Below are positions 12,031 to 22,605 of a stretch of DNA of 64,000 bases, one piece after another. This DNA is from Juglans regia (taxonomy: Eukaryota; Streptophyta; Magnoliopsida; Fagales; Juglandaceae). Made by a program: the position numbers and the translations under genes. The DNA is taken from contig NC_049901.1 of NCBI RefSeq assembly GCF_001411555.2, positions 37,790,964 to 37,854,963 on the forward strand, read 5' to 3'. The first letter of the stretch is position 1. Each line of letters begins with the position of its first letter. The notes under the pieces were generated by a model that was not told the DNA's origin, did no database searches, and worked only from the letters and a program-made list of their open reading frames with translations.

Positions 12031-12406
12031 CAGCACCTTACCCACAAGGTGCAGGTAAAGGTGCTGCAACTCCCATAGCTTCTCCCAAGTATTATTCTCC
12101 TCCGTTGCGCCCACCCACTTCACTAAAACTGTCGTAATCGTGTGATCCCCATGGCGCTTCATACGTCGTTCAACAACAGTTTCAGGCTCAGGTTGGACTT
12201 CGCCTTGTGTATCAACTGGAGGTAGAGTGGCTAAAGGTTGCGTTTGGGCTGCAATCTTCTTCTTGAGGCATGACACGTGAAAAGTGGGGTGGAGCTTGGA
12301 CCCTTTCGGCAAGTCCAATAAATTGAGCAACCTCTCCCATTTTCTGCAGTACCTTGAATGGGCCATAAAATCGAGGAGAAAGTTTCATATTTCTTCGATT
12401 AGCCAC
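12028..12406 (-). pseudogene. Pol C-terminus with chromodomain
   Basis: Two overlapping frames give the end of integrase and a chromodomain. One frame (12212-12406) has the GPF/Y-like motif LSPRFYGPFKVL; the other (12028-12366) has HPTFHVSCLKK and then the chromodomain core LVKWVG...NTWEKLWEL. Chromodomains at this position bind methylated histone H3 tails and steer integration to heterochromatin in chromoviruses. A frameshift near 12340 separates the two parts. The frame ends just inside the polypurine tract, as normal for this clade. Confidence 0.85.
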
Positions 12407-12559
12407 TGATTTCTGCCTGTAAGGCTAAAGCCTTAGGTAAACCCAATCTCTAATCTCAAAGTGTCTTTCCGATCTATGTTTATCTGCTTGAATTTTCATA
12501 CGATTTCTTGCATTATCTAAGTTCTCTTTAAGCATTTGTAACACCTTATCTCGGTTCTG

Positions 12560-13419
12560 TAGTGTTTGGTCAACCTAGTTGTTTGCTGTTGTTCCTAGTA
12601 TATAAGCTAACAGAGGCCGAGGTGCATAACCATACAGGGCCTCGAATGGGGTCATTTTTGTGGAGGTGTGGTATGAGGTATTGTACCACCACTTTGCAAT
12701 TGCTAACCACTGCACCCACTTCTGGGGTTTCACTCCAGCGTAGCACCTTAAATAATTTTCTAAACATTTGTTTAAGGCCTCAGTCTGTCTATCATACTGT
12801 AGATGATATGCTGAGCTGTGATTGAGTGTCGATCCTTGTAGTGCAAAAAGGCTCTCCAAAATGAACTCACAAAAATCGGGTCTCTGTTTGAAACAATGGT
12901 TCTTGGTAAACCATGCAACTTAAAGACATGATTTAGGAATAAGTTGGCCATTGTCGCAGCAGTATATGGATGGGACAGTGGGATAAAGTGACCAAACTTG
13001 GTGAAACGATCAACCACCGCCAAGATGACATCGAATCCCTGGGACTTAGGCAATCCCTCGATAAAATCCATTGAAATGTCCGTCCATGCCTGTTTCGGAA
13101 TAGGTAAGGGTTGCAAGAGACCGGCGGGGGAAGAAGTCTCGTACTTATTGGCCTGACAAACCCCACACTCTCTTACCGTCCTCTTAATGTCCTTCTTCAT
13201 ACCACTCCAAAAGAAATCTCTCTTAGCCCTTTGGTATGTTTTCAAATACCTGGAGTGTCCTGCCATTGGATTGTCATGTATGTACTGCATTACCTTGTTT
13301 TTGAAAGATGATTCAGCCACAATCACAATCCTGCCCTTTTTAAGTAAGAGCCCTTGCTGCAATTGGTAACCCTTTGGAGGATCATTGTCTTGCTGTAATT
13401 TCTGCATTAACTGCTGCAA
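12560..13419 (-). pseudogene. Integrase, inactive
   Basis: The N-terminal HHCC zinc domain is visible (GHSRYLKTYQRAKRDFFW, then CGVCQ). The catalytic core has its first Asp in SMDFIEGLP and its Glu in the RQTEALNK block. The second catalytic Asp is lost: the usual VSDRD reads VSNRD, codon at about 12886-12888 (GAC to AAC). A frameshift near 12820-12860 moves the Glu-bearing part into another frame (12575-12859). Confidence 0.85.
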
Positions 13420-13458
13420 TTCGACAGAAGTTGTGTAGCTGGCCTTTAATTCTTCTAC

Positions 13459-13905
13459 CTAATCAGTTGTAGGAAATGATATCATAGCTAGAATAGCCCC
13501 ACCATCCTCATTTTGATCCTCGACCCTTGATAGGGCATTTGCCACCACGTTCTCCTTTCCCTTCTTATACACGATAGAGAAATCATAACCAATCAATTTA
13601 CTGATCCACTTTTGTTGGGCTGTAGTACCAACTCGTTGTTCCAATAAAAACTTTAAAGCTTGTTGGTTGGTTTTAACTACGAATGATTGGCCCAGCAAAT
13701 AGGGTCTCCACTTTCTCACTGCTGTGACTAAGGACAACAGCTCCTTCTCATAAGTAGAGAGTAGTAATGCATTTCCCTTTAAGGCCTTACTCATGTAAGC
13801 TAGTGGCTGTCCAGCTTGCATTAATACTGCCCCCATTCCTCGCCCACTAGCATCACACTTAATAGTAAAAGTTTGTGAGAAATCCGGAAGTCTTAGAACC
13901 GGTGG
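13459..13905 (-). pseudogene. Ty3-type RNase H domain
   Basis: It contains GAVLMQ, the SKALKG...STYEKELLSLVTAV block (Glu of the active site) and ANALSR, the usual RNase H order of Ty3/gypsy elements. The first catalytic Asp lies upstream of the methionine at 13836, in the part after the stop at 13906-13908. The frame is shared with the RT fragment, interrupted by single stops at 13906-13908 and at 13459. Confidence 0.85.
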
Positions 13906-14920
13906 CTATGTAACTGCTGACTTCAAGTTATTAAAGGCTTCCATTGCCTCGGCTGGCCACAAAAAAATATTTTTCTTTAGTAAATCAGTAAGGGGAGCTG
14001 CTATCACCCCATAATTCTTAATGAATTTACGATAATAGCCAATCAACCCCAAAAATCCTCTCAATGACTTCACATTCTTTGGTTTGGGCCACTGTAGCAT
14101 AGCTGCTACTTTCTTGACATCGGCTGCCACCTCTTTTTCACTTATCACATGACCCAAATAATCAATTTCCGACACTCCGAACTGACATTTTGATAACTTA
14201 GCGAACAACTCATGCTGCTTTAATGCCTCCAACACCTTCTCTAAGTGACCCAAATGTTCATCCCAACCCCTGCTGTAAACGAGTATATCATCGAAAAATA
14301 CTAGGACAAACCTTCTCAAATAAGGTCGAAACACATCGTTCATTAACCCTTGGAAGGTTGATGGTGCATTCGTTAACCCAAAAGGCATCACGAGAAATTC
14401 ATAATGCCCATCGTGAGTCCTAAATGTTGTTTTCTCCACATCTTCCGGTATTACCCGTATTTGATGATAACCGGATGTCAAATCCAACTTGGAAAATACA
14501 ACCAACCCATGTAACTCATCTAATAGTTCATCAATAATGGGAATCAGAAATTTATTTTTATAGTTTCCTTATTAAGTGCCCTATGATCGACACACATCCT
14601 CCAACTTCGATCCGACTTCTGTACTAACAACACCGAAGATGAAAAAGGGCTGGCACTAGGTCTTACTATCCCAGTTTCCAATAATTCAGCAACTATTTTT
14701 TCGATTTCCTCCTTTCGATAATGAGGATAACGATAGGGTTGTGTTGTAATTGGCTTGGTTCCCTCCTTGAGGGTGATTTTGTGATCATGTACACGTGAGG
14801 GCGGTAGCCCTTTAGGTGTCTCAAATACCCCTTTGAACTTTTTGAGCAGATTCTGCATCTCTTTTCCCAAACAACCCACCTTCCTCCTCCCTTACTAATA
14901 ACTGTAACAACAACCATTTT
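13906..14920 (-). pseudogene. Reverse transcriptase domain, frame-broken
   Basis: The N-terminal part (14544-14879) has GLPPSRVHDHKI and PYRYPHY, the block that starts Ty3/gypsy RT. The catalytic part (13906-14505) has [29 protein letters not shown] and the intact active-site box VFFDDIL, then the connection block [17 protein letters not shown] frameshift lies between the two parts, near 14510-14550. Confidence 0.9.
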
Positions 14921-14950
14921 CCCTTGTTAACCAAATTAAACAAGGATTTG

Positions 14951-15412
14951 TTACTCTCCACCAAGGTGGAGTCCTTCAAAGTCAGCCCCACCAAGATAAC
15001 TTCCACCATACCTAAATTTCATTGTAAGATTATTGAAGTCCCACCGAATGAGCTCAAGAGTTTTCAGCCACTCTACTCCCAACACCACATCACAACCACC
15101 AAGAGGTAAAATGTAACAAGGAGAGTTGAAATAGATACCTTGTATTTTTGTGTGAGCTACACTGCAATACCCTTCACTATATATAAGCTGTCCATTTGCA
15201 ACCCTCACAGCAATTTTCTGTTTTTCTTCCATCGCCAACTTGGTTTTCCTCACGATAGATGGGTCGAGGAAATTGTGTGTGCTCCCTGAGTCCACAAGAA
15301 TCACCACTAGCTCTCCCCCAATGGTTCCTCTCAACCTCATTGTCTTGGTACTAGGAGTTCCTGTGAGAGCATTTAATGAAATCTCGAGTTCTAGGTTCAT
15401 TTCGTGGACCAA
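14951..15412 (-). pseudogene. Retropepsin-like aspartic protease region
   Basis: VDSGSTHNFLD is the active-site motif (DSG in place of DTG, seen in many Ty3/gypsy proteases), followed by GCDVVLGVEWL, the second hallmark of this fold. It is in the same frame as gag, separated from it only by the TAA at 15422-15424. Confidence 0.9.
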
Positions 15413-15421
15413 AGCTGGAGC

Positions 15422-16434
15422 TTATTTAGTCAACTCCTTAGCTATTTCTTCCTCTTCCCCACCATCTTTCAGCCCATCATACCCTTGTAATAAGTAAATT
15501 CGGGGCTTTGTGCACATGTGATTTGGGTTCCATTTTTCTTCACAATGGAAACATAGGCCCTTCTTTCGTTTCTCATCCATCGATAATGATGACACTACTC
15601 TCTGAAAGGTTCTCGACCCTCTACTACTACCTTCACCTCCAACAGCCGTGTTGCTAGGTCCATGGCCTGCTGGTATCATGCCTTTCTCATTGTGCAGCTT
15701 AATGGGTTTACGAATACTACTTACGTATTCCTCTTGCACCCGAGCTAAACCAAATGCAGCATTTAGATTAAGAGGATTAAACATACGTAGGGGTAACCTG
15801 ATTTCATCTTTCAGTCCGCTGAGAAAACAACTCAACTTATGATGGTCCGAGAGCCCTCGTAATCTATTTGACAGCGCCTCAAATTGTGCTTTGTAGTTAG
15901 CTTATGACGAAGTTTGCTTAAGACGAGTAAGGGTCTCCATAGGATCTTCGTAAGTTGTGGGTCCAAAACGGACCAGCAAGGCTCTAACCATGGTGTCCCA
16001 GCTATTAAACTGAGCTGTGTCAAGGGCATCCTGGTACCACACCAAGGCTTCTCCCTCCATGTGATAGGAAGCAACTAGTAGGCGTTGAGCTTGGTTTGTT
16101 TGATGATATTCAAAGTATTTAGAAGTTTTGAATATCCATGCTGATGGATTTTCCCCACTGAAATGAGGAAAGTCTAATCTGATGCCTCTCTGAAATCCCC
16201 CTTTATTTTGATGTTGATCCCCCTCATGTGTTTCGTACAGGTCTCTGTTTGCATGGACATTTTGCTGGGCATTCTGATTGGCTACCATCATACGCATCAT
16301 ATCCATGAACTGGTCCATCCGAGATCAGTTGTCTGCTGGTTTGCATGTATTTCACATAGCTCCTTGCCCAAAATATCGATTTGGCATTGAAGACCCTCCA
16401 GATTGTTCTGTTTGGAACGTGTTGCATCAGCCAT
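15422..16434 (-). pseudogene. gag with zinc knuckle
   Basis: The likely start is the ATG at 16434-16432 (translation MADATRSKQNNLEG), in a frame too short to stand out; a frameshift near 16320 leads into the main frame. The capsid-like core has FPHFSGENPSAWIFK and GEALVWYQD. After a TAA at 15902-15904 the same frame resumes with LSNRLRGL and ends with the zinc knuckle CFHCEEKWNPNHMC, an altered C-X2-C-X7-H-X-C knuckle. It ends at a TAA at 15422-15424, directly in frame with the protease. Confidence 0.85.
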
Positions 16435-16571
16435 GCTGTGAGTTGTTTTATGAGACTAAAATGGGTTTTTTGTTGGGTTTTATGGATTTCTGGGTTGTAA
16501 GGCTTGTTGAATGGAATGATGAAATGTATTAATGGTGTTTGTAACTGCGGAAGCTAGGTCTGGTTAGGATC

Positions 16572-16589
16572 AGTGCTCAGGATACCAAT
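16572..16589 (-). other. Primer-binding site of the chromovirus
   Basis: Reading the minus strand just inside the 5' LTR gives ATTGGTATCCTGAGCAC. TGGTATC...GAGCA resembles the initiator-tRNA-Met primer site used by most plant LTR elements (normally TGGTATCAGAGC), with a small difference in the middle. Confidence 0.7.
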
Positions 16590-17204
16590 TGTTAGCGTCT
16601 TGCAAGAGTGCTCCAGGCTAACGTAGATCTCATGGGTAATATGGATGTAGAGTAATGTGAGGATAGAGATAGAACATATGCGGATTTGTATTGTGGATGA
16701 CTGTATGAACAAGCTATCCAGAAATGAGAAAAGAAATGAACGGATGCAAGGTGTATGTTGAAATTCCTCAAAGGGACGAACGGTATTGCCACACTGGGAG
16801 CATTGGAGGTCTCCCTTCCTCTAAGAATTCCACTACAAAGATTCCGGACCCCTCTCCACTACTTCACTGCCTGACTATATTCCCACTCTAACAAACTCTT
16901 CCCTTTGATAAATTCACATCCCACAATAGAAATGTAAATGACAGTATAAAATGCACTGTTTAGGACACTCCCCCAAACGATACGTTTCACATTCAAACTA
17001 AAAACGACAATGCTAAATATAACACTCAAAACGACATTAAATTCCTTCCCCATGAAACGGTGAGATTTGGGCTTCATTTAATCCACTGCTTCCTTCAACG
17101 ACGTCTTCCAGAGTAGACCCATCTCAAACACTTGAACTCAACACTTATCACTTCCAAACCCATAGCTTCGATTCCATTTCATCAGTTCTCTAGGGTTCTT
17201 GACA
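16590..17204 (-). repeat. 5' LTR of the chromovirus
   Basis: 615 bp, begins TGTTAGCGTC and ends TTCTTGACA on the plus strand. It matches the other LTR across its whole length with about 26 substitutions counted by eye and no obvious indels. Confidence 0.95.
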
Positions 17205-17209
17205 TTTTG
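17205..17209. repeat. Target-site duplication TTTTG, right
   Basis: Partner of the TTTTG at 11395-11399. Sequence after it continues the Tourist-like MITE interrupted by the insertion. Confidence 0.9.
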
Positions 17210-17424
17210 TTTGAAGATTTGATAAAATTGTAATGATTAGATAATTATTAGATAAAAAAGTTGAAAAGTTGAAAATTTAAAATTGAAAAGTATTTATATT
17301 TAAATGGTGTTTGGATATTGAGATGAGATGAGATGTAATAAGATGGTTTGTGAAACCAAATGTGGCCTAACTCTAATACAATCCAAAAGAAATGATAATA
17401 TACATGATTTTTGTTAATTTCAAA

Positions 17425-17600
17425 AGAAATTATAGTTCCAGTCATGAGAGCGCAAGCGCTGTGCAATCACTTTGAAATAAATTAATAACTACGGGACCTA
17501 CATGAAAGAATAATAATTTTTAATAATGGACCCACTCTTTTTAAAAATATCTGCACAACGCTTGCGCATTCCACGACTGCATGTAGTATATCTCTAATGT
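17425..17600. mobile_element. MITE with about 35-40-bp imperfect inverted ends
   Basis: The left arm (17431-17466) contains CAGTCATG...GCGCAAGCGCTGTGCA. The right arm (17550-17595), reverse-complemented, contains CAGTCGTG...GCGCAAGCGTTGTGCA. The roughly 85 bases between them are AT-rich. Family and exact target duplication are unclear. Confidence 0.6.
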
Positions 17601-19230
17601 CAAAAACCACACAACAGTTTGAAAGGGGAAAAAGAGTTATTTCTAGCCCGCTACGACGACCTAGGCCTTGATCGGTGTCATCTGGAGCCCCCAACATGAT
17701 CTGGTGCGGCTGTGCATACATCCATGGTAGTGAATGAAAAATAAATATTAAGAATGTAAAATTGAGATGAACACACAGATTTATGTGGTTTAATATATTA
17801 TCTACGTCCACGGGATTTTTTGGGGAGGGGATAGTCTATTATAATATACTTATTTACAGTCTCTCATGATTTCTCATATTCTCTGTACAATGGAGTTTAG
17901 AGTTCTATTTTCTGGTAGATCTCTTGTCGTTGGAGCTCCTGTCATAAGGTTGAAGAAGCTGAAGAAGTGGTCAAAAATTCCCTTGAAATCGTCTAACCGT
18001 TTCCTTTTAATATATCCCTTCTTTTTGCGTGCCCTTAGGGAGTAGTGAGGATTTGCTTCCTTCTCTTGCGTGTCTGACATATTCCTTTATTTTTCGTTTT
18101 CCTCTTTTCCTTTTCGTGTCCACCTTCCATTCCTACTCACACTTTCTCTTTTTCCTTTTGTCTTCCCTTCTTTTATTTTCCTTTATATTTTAGTAGTGAA
18201 ACATCCCCTTGAGCTGGCCTAGTAGGCGTACTTTAGACTTGTATATTTTACCCCTTCCAATATGTCTAACAGCCGGGCCGCATTACTTTCGAATTTAAAT
18301 GTGGCGCACGACATTTATAAATTTATCCCAAGGTTATTCGAATTAATCTATACAGAAACTTGTGCTCAATCTTCACCATGGATTCACGATCAGAACTAGG
18401 ATAGTTTGAAGCTGGATAGCTGCAATAAATGAAGAAGCATAAAAACAGAAGATGCATGTTTTTTGAGTACAAACTTCAGAACAAGTTGCCACTCATGAAA
18501 TTAAAATATGGGGCCAATCAATACATCCACGTAATTTGAAACAGTGTGATGAGCAAAGCAGAGAAGGAATCGACCACAACTTGATGAATCTGTTTCACAG
18601 TCACACAGTGCGAGGCACTAAGTACTATATAGGCAGCAGGTGGTCGGAGCATGCAATGCGAGAATTGTTGTTACAAAAGAAGGGACCAAAGCAAAGCAAA
18701 GCAAAAGGGGAGAGAGATTGGGAGAGAGAGAGAGAGAGAGAGAGACAGGTCCCAAAAAGAAGAAGAAGAAGATAAGGGTGTGAGTGAAACTTCTTAAAAC
18801 GACCTCTCCACTGGAGTCATTCACAGGTCCATGTCAAGCCAAAATTATCTCAGATTTCTAACATGGACTCATGATAATTGATTGATGGTCTCTGACATGA
18901 TAGGACTTCAAAGCTGCCATGTGTCAGTTTGTGATTCAAACCAGTCGGGATACTTCTAAAAGCCTTTGTCCAGCCTCAGAAACTTGAAAGCGATCAAACA
19001 TGTCTGAATTTTTGAGACACAGCCCCATTTGCCTCAAACTGTCAATTCTTTGCCCCTTCGTACCGCTATAACCATTTAGCACTAGCAAAACCCAATAATT
19101 CAGATGTTATCCAAAACATTGGAATTTGATCAGCCCCAAACCTGCAAGAGGAATTCAGCCGCAGCATTCAAATTATTTAATTTTCAAGCTGCTTTTGTCC
19201 CATGGGTCTTCTTGTATAAGCATATTAGCA

Positions 19231-19268
<38 letters not shown>

Positions 19269-19560
19269 GACTAGTTTCTAAGCCTAGATTATAAAAAGAA
19301 GATCAGTATATAATTTATACCCGCAACAAAAAAAATAAAAATAAAAATAAAAATAAAAAAAGGAAAAATGAGACTAATTGCATGGAAACAAGTTTTATCC
19401 TTTATCCACTTCACTCATGAGGTCCAATCTCTCTCAACTCCACAAAAATTAAAAAAAAAGAAAAAAGAAAAAAAGAAAATTGAACAGAGATATCAATGAC
19501 AAGAATTACAATCTAAAAAGGGAAAGAAAAGAAAGAAAAAGAAGTTGGTTTGCTTCTTGG
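17601..19560. other. Intergenic stretch downstream of the transporter gene
   Basis: No gene is recognised. 17750-18310 contains CTACGTCCACGGG and GCCGGGCCGCATTAC words of a kind I associate with LTRs of plant Copia elements, so a decayed solo LTR is possible. There is a GA-rich tract at 18720-18745, a (TA)n at 19236-19264 and an (AAAAAT)n tract at about 19328-19362. Confidence 0.35.
19236..19264. repeat. (TA)n microsatellite
   Basis: About 14 TA units, 300 bases downstream of the transporter stop codon. Confidence 0.85.
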
Positions 19561-19568
19561 TTTGTCCC

Positions 19569-21293
19569 TTAGTATTGGTCCTTGGGCTCACAAGAGGAAG
19601 CGACCACAATACATACTATTGTCTCTTGCTCTATAGCCTTCCCACCACCGTCACAGCTGAGCTCTGATTCTCCAGTACCCCCAGTGCAAGTTAGCATCTG
19701 GGCCCTACGAGCTTGGAACTCCCAGTTCGTCGTTCCGATCACGTACAACATCAAACCAGCGCAGCAAATCTGGGCCGATAGTAGGCCCAACCAAAGCCCG
19801 CAGAACCCAATTTTGAGTTGGAATGCTAGACCAACGGCCACGGGCATGCCTACAAAATAAAATGCTCCAAGGTTTACGTTAGCCGCCGAGGTCGGGCGCG
19901 CGCTCCCCCTCAACACCCCACACCCCACGGTCTGCGGACAGTTCCCGAGCTCGCACAGCCCTATGATTGGTAGAGCGGCTGCCGTCAACTTTAGTATCTC
20001 GGAATCGTTAGTGAACATCCGGGCCCACTTATCCCTCATCCCCGAGGCGAACGTCATCGCTAATAGTCCCATTAACTCCGCCACGCACACCGCCACTACC
20101 GCGGATGTTTTCGCTTTGTGAGGATGGTTCGCTCCCAGTTCGTTCCCGACCCGAGTCGACACGGCGTTGCTGAGGGAGGACGGGAACACGTAAATCAAGG
20201 CTGTTGTTTGAATCAAGATGCCCATTGACGCCACGGTTGTTCTGGGGTTCACCAAAAGCCCGCACAAGACGATCATGATCTCGTACCACCACCATTCCAG
20301 GCAAACAGAGACGCAACTTGGAGCGGCGAGCCGGAGCAGCGGCTTCCAGCCGGTGAGACACTCTCGGCTCGGACTAGTCCAGGTTGGTTCGTGTAACCCG
20401 GTGGCCCACACGTATAGGACAACGGATAAGAGCACGAAAAAGTTGGAGGCGGCTGAGGCTGCCGAAACTCCTACCACACCAAGGCGGAAATGGGAGACGA
20501 GCAGAAAGTTCATAGGCAAGAGGAAAACCGTGCCAGCGAGGGATGCTAACGTGAGAGGGTGCGTGATGCCCTGAGTGCGAAGGTAAATGCGGATTGGGTG
20601 AATGAAAGAGTTGGTCAAGAGGTCCGGGAGAGAGAACATTAGGTACCTGTGAGCCATGCGAGTGATGTTGGGGTCTTGGTGTAGACAAAGAAGAATCCTG
20701 GACATGTTGAGCCAGAGAAAAGAAATGGGTATGGACGAGACGAGGAGGAAAATCACGGCACGGTGAAGCGTTACAGATAAAAGTTTGGGACGGTTTGCTC
20801 CGAAGGCTTGCGAACAAAGGGGCTCCATGCCCAGAGAAAGGCCTGCGAGCACAGAATAGCCTGTTATATTGGCAAAAGCGATGGCCAGCGAGCCAGCGGC
20901 GAGTTCAAGGTCACCGAATTGGCCGAGGAAGAGCATGGAGAGGATAGACCGAGAGTAGAGAATGAGGGCAGTTAAAACCATGGGGAAAGCCAGCTTTACG
21001 AGTGACTTAGATTCAGAGACGATCTCGGGCAGAGTTGGTAGAGAAAACTGGGTTAGCTTTTCGGGGTACTCTGTCTTGGGGTTCTCTGGGTCGTCTTTTG
21101 TAGGGATAATCAGCTGCGATAAGAGATCGAGAAAAAGGTGGGTGATTAGAGGCTGCTGGTGCTCTTCCTTCTCAGTTGCAGATATGGGGGAATCTGTATT
21201 AAAGTCTGAATTATACATGATTGAAGATGAAAACAACGACGATCTATGGTGATGATGATGATAACGATCAAACAAATCTGTGTCACCCTGCAA
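19569..21293 (-). CDS. MATE efflux transporter, DETOXIFICATION 49-like
   Basis: An intact single-exon frame of 574 codons on the minus strand. It is a multidrug and toxic compound extrusion transporter, a family of H+- or Na+-coupled antiporters in plasma membrane, vacuole or endomembranes. After a variable N-terminus with five consecutive His (near residue 13) and an acidic linker, about twelve hydrophobic segments follow. Family motifs include SMLFLGQFGDLELAAGSLA, the GLSLGMEPLCSQAFGA block of TM2-3, RIYLRTQGIT, and VSTRVGNELGANHP in the C-terminal half. The intronless structure and the EPLCSQAFGA and CLEWWWYEIM blocks match the plant DTX45-52 group (DTX48/49/50, ADP1), some members of which affect organ initiation, iron or hormone handling. 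The exact orthologue and substrate cannot be fixed from sequence. The Met at residue 26 is an alternative start. Confidence 0.93.
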   Translation of the reverse strand: MQGDTDLFDRYHHHHHRSSLFSSSIMYNSDFNTDSPISATEKEEHQQPLITHLFLDLLSQLIIPTKDDPENPKTEYPEKLTQFSLPTLPEIVSESKSLVKLAFPMVLTALILYSRSILSMLFLGQFGDLELAAGSLAIAFANITGYSVLAGLSLGMEPLCSQAFGANRPKLLSVTLHRAVIFLLVSSIPISFLWLNMSRILLCLHQDPNITRMAHRYLMFSLPDLLTNSFIHPIRIYLRTQGITHPLTLASLAGTVFLLPMNFLLVSHFRLGVVGVSAASAASNFFVLLSVVLYVWATGLHEPTWTSPSRECLTGWKPLLRLAAPSCVSVCLEWWWYEIMIVLCGLLVNPRTTVASMGILIQTTALIYVFPSSLSNAVSTRVGNELGANHPHKAKTSAVVAVCVAELMGLLAMTFASGMRDKWARMFTNDSEILKLTAAALPIIGLCELGNCPQTVGCGVLRGSARPTSAANVNLGAFYFVGMPVAVGLAFQLKIGFCGLWLGLLSAQICCAGLMLYVIGTTNWEFQARRAQMLTCTGGTGESELSCDGGGKAIEQETIVCIVVASSCEPKDQY

Positions 21294-21430
21294 AAAATTA
21301 GCTGAGCTAGCAGATGTGCGGAGATACTCTCCTGGAGAGCACTCTTTTATCTCTCTCTCTCTTCGAAACCTCTGTGTGTCTCTGCTTCACTCTGTCTCAC
21401 TCTGTCTCTTTCTCTCTATATGAATGGATG
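21294..21430 (-). promoter_or_regulatory. Pyrimidine-rich leader/core promoter of the MATE gene
   Basis: On the plus strand the stretch just upstream of the start codon is CT-rich (CTCTCTCTCTCT and TCTGTCTC repeats, 21350-21418), which reads GA-rich on the coding strand. GA-rich 5' leaders are common in plant genes. The nearest TATA-like word is TATAGAG at about 21415-21421 on the minus strand. This is inferred from position and composition only. Confidence 0.4.
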
Positions 21431-21749
21431 CTACTACTTTCCAATAGAGGATAGATAAGAATGCAGGGCATGGATGTATTAATAAGGACTCGGAAGTTAG
21501 GTTTTCAGTATTATTTTGAAATTCATTTTATTTTTAAAATATTCTACTTTTTTTTTTTTTTTTAAATTCCTTTCTGTCATATCCTCAAGAATTAAAATGG
21601 GACTATGCATAAATATAAATATATATTTATAATGTGTTATGTAACTTTATGTGGTTCAAGCGAAGAGACGTCAGAAATGTCAGATATTCTGTGCGAGTGT
21701 GAGGTCCAATTTCCAATAAAATAGTTATAGAATGGGGTTTTTAAGCTTT

Positions 21750-21759
<10 letters not shown>

Positions 21760-21785
<26 letters not shown>
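21760..21785. repeat. (GA)n microsatellite
   Basis: About 13 GA units, in the region upstream of the MATE gene. Confidence 0.85.
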
Positions 21786-21790
<5 letters not shown>

Positions 21791-22477
21791 TGATCTATGT
21801 TTGATGTTGGGTGGGTTTCCTTTCCTCATTCCTGGAGGCAGTGCCGGTGCTGAGCTTTCTGTATTAATTCGATCTGTGTGTGCGTGTGAGAGAGATGCTT
21901 TTGCTCTCTCAGTTGTTGCAGTAAAAGCTCTGATCTCCTCTCATCTCATGATTTTTTCAGATTTATTATCAAAAAGACAGATCCCCGCGCCGGATGCACT
22001 ATGTTGGCAGTGATACGGGCACTTCTCTGTTCATTAATAAACTGGGGGAGGGAGGGGGGTGCCCAGACCAAAAGGACCATGCTGTCCCTACTACTGTAAA
22101 TCGTTTCGTATCTTTAAACTTCAAAGTGCTAATTTACGTACAGTTTATCCCATGGGAATTATGTTCGGAATATTTCGGTAATGTTGTGTACTATTTCAAC
22201 ATTTAAGTCGATCCATCACAGTACTTCGAGTCATGCTTTGCTTTACTTCATGATAATCTTATACTTCGTGTGAAATTTCGATGCATGGGGAGATTTTTTT
22301 TTTTTCCTTTTTTTTTTTTTTTTTTACCATAGGGAGGCAAGAGAGCTAGCTTAATCCTTTGAAAGGAGTACTTGAAAAGAAAACAAAGACTAGCGTTAAA
22401 AGAAGATAAGAAGAACAATATCTAAAGAGAGACTGAGAAATTGTAGAAACCAACAAGTCCAAATAGATCATGTATGT

Positions 22478-22605
22478 GACAATTAAGGTCTAATTGAATA
22501 ATGAGATAAGATGAAATGAATTGAGATGATTTGTGAATAGTAATGAGATTATTAGTTGAAATGAGATGAGATGTATCTTTGTATCCAAATGAAGGTAGGT
22601 CGATA
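22478..22605. mobile_element. Tourist-like MITE fragment
   Basis: It carries AATGAGATAAGATGAAATG, GTGAATAGTAATGAGA and ends near TATCCAAATGAAG, the same vocabulary as the MITE at 11199/17367. Boundaries are approximate. Confidence 0.45.

Larger units (their letters stand above)
11400..17204 (-). mobile_element. Complete Ty3/gypsy chromovirus, non-functional
   Basis: A 5.8-kb LTR retrotransposon on the minus strand, complete from LTR to LTR with a TTTTG target duplication. Order on the minus strand: 5' LTR (17204-16590), primer-binding site, gag with a zinc knuckle, aspartic protease, reverse transcriptase, RNase H, integrase, chromodomain, polypurine tract, 3' LTR (12014-11400). The C-terminal chromodomain puts it in the chromoviruses; the small size suggests the Reina-type branch (weak inference). 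By eye the LTRs differ at about 26 of 615 positions (about 4 percent), so the insertion is not recent. Several stops, frameshifts and a lost integrase catalytic residue make it inactive. Confidence 0.95.
11199..17367. mobile_element. Tourist-like MITE split by a retrotransposon
   Basis: The left part (11199-11399) and right part (17210-17367) together make a 359-bp element flanked by TAA at 11196-11198 and 17368-17370. The ends read GGCCTATG and, in reverse complement, GGCCACATTTGG. The interior carries GTGAGATAGTTTGTGAG and GTTTGGATATTGAGATGAGA. A 3-bp TAA duplication with such ends fits PIF/Harbinger (Tourist) MITEs. The 5.8-kb chromovirus sits inside it, so the MITE is the older insertion. 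Related pieces in the window lie at about 22478-22605, 49496-49645 and 58802-59002. Confidence 0.7.

Noticed and set aside
20029..20817. Open frames overlapping the MATE gene in other frames (110 and 147 codons on the same strand, others antisense)
   Set aside because: Shadows of the GC-rich transporter coding sequence; no family motifs.
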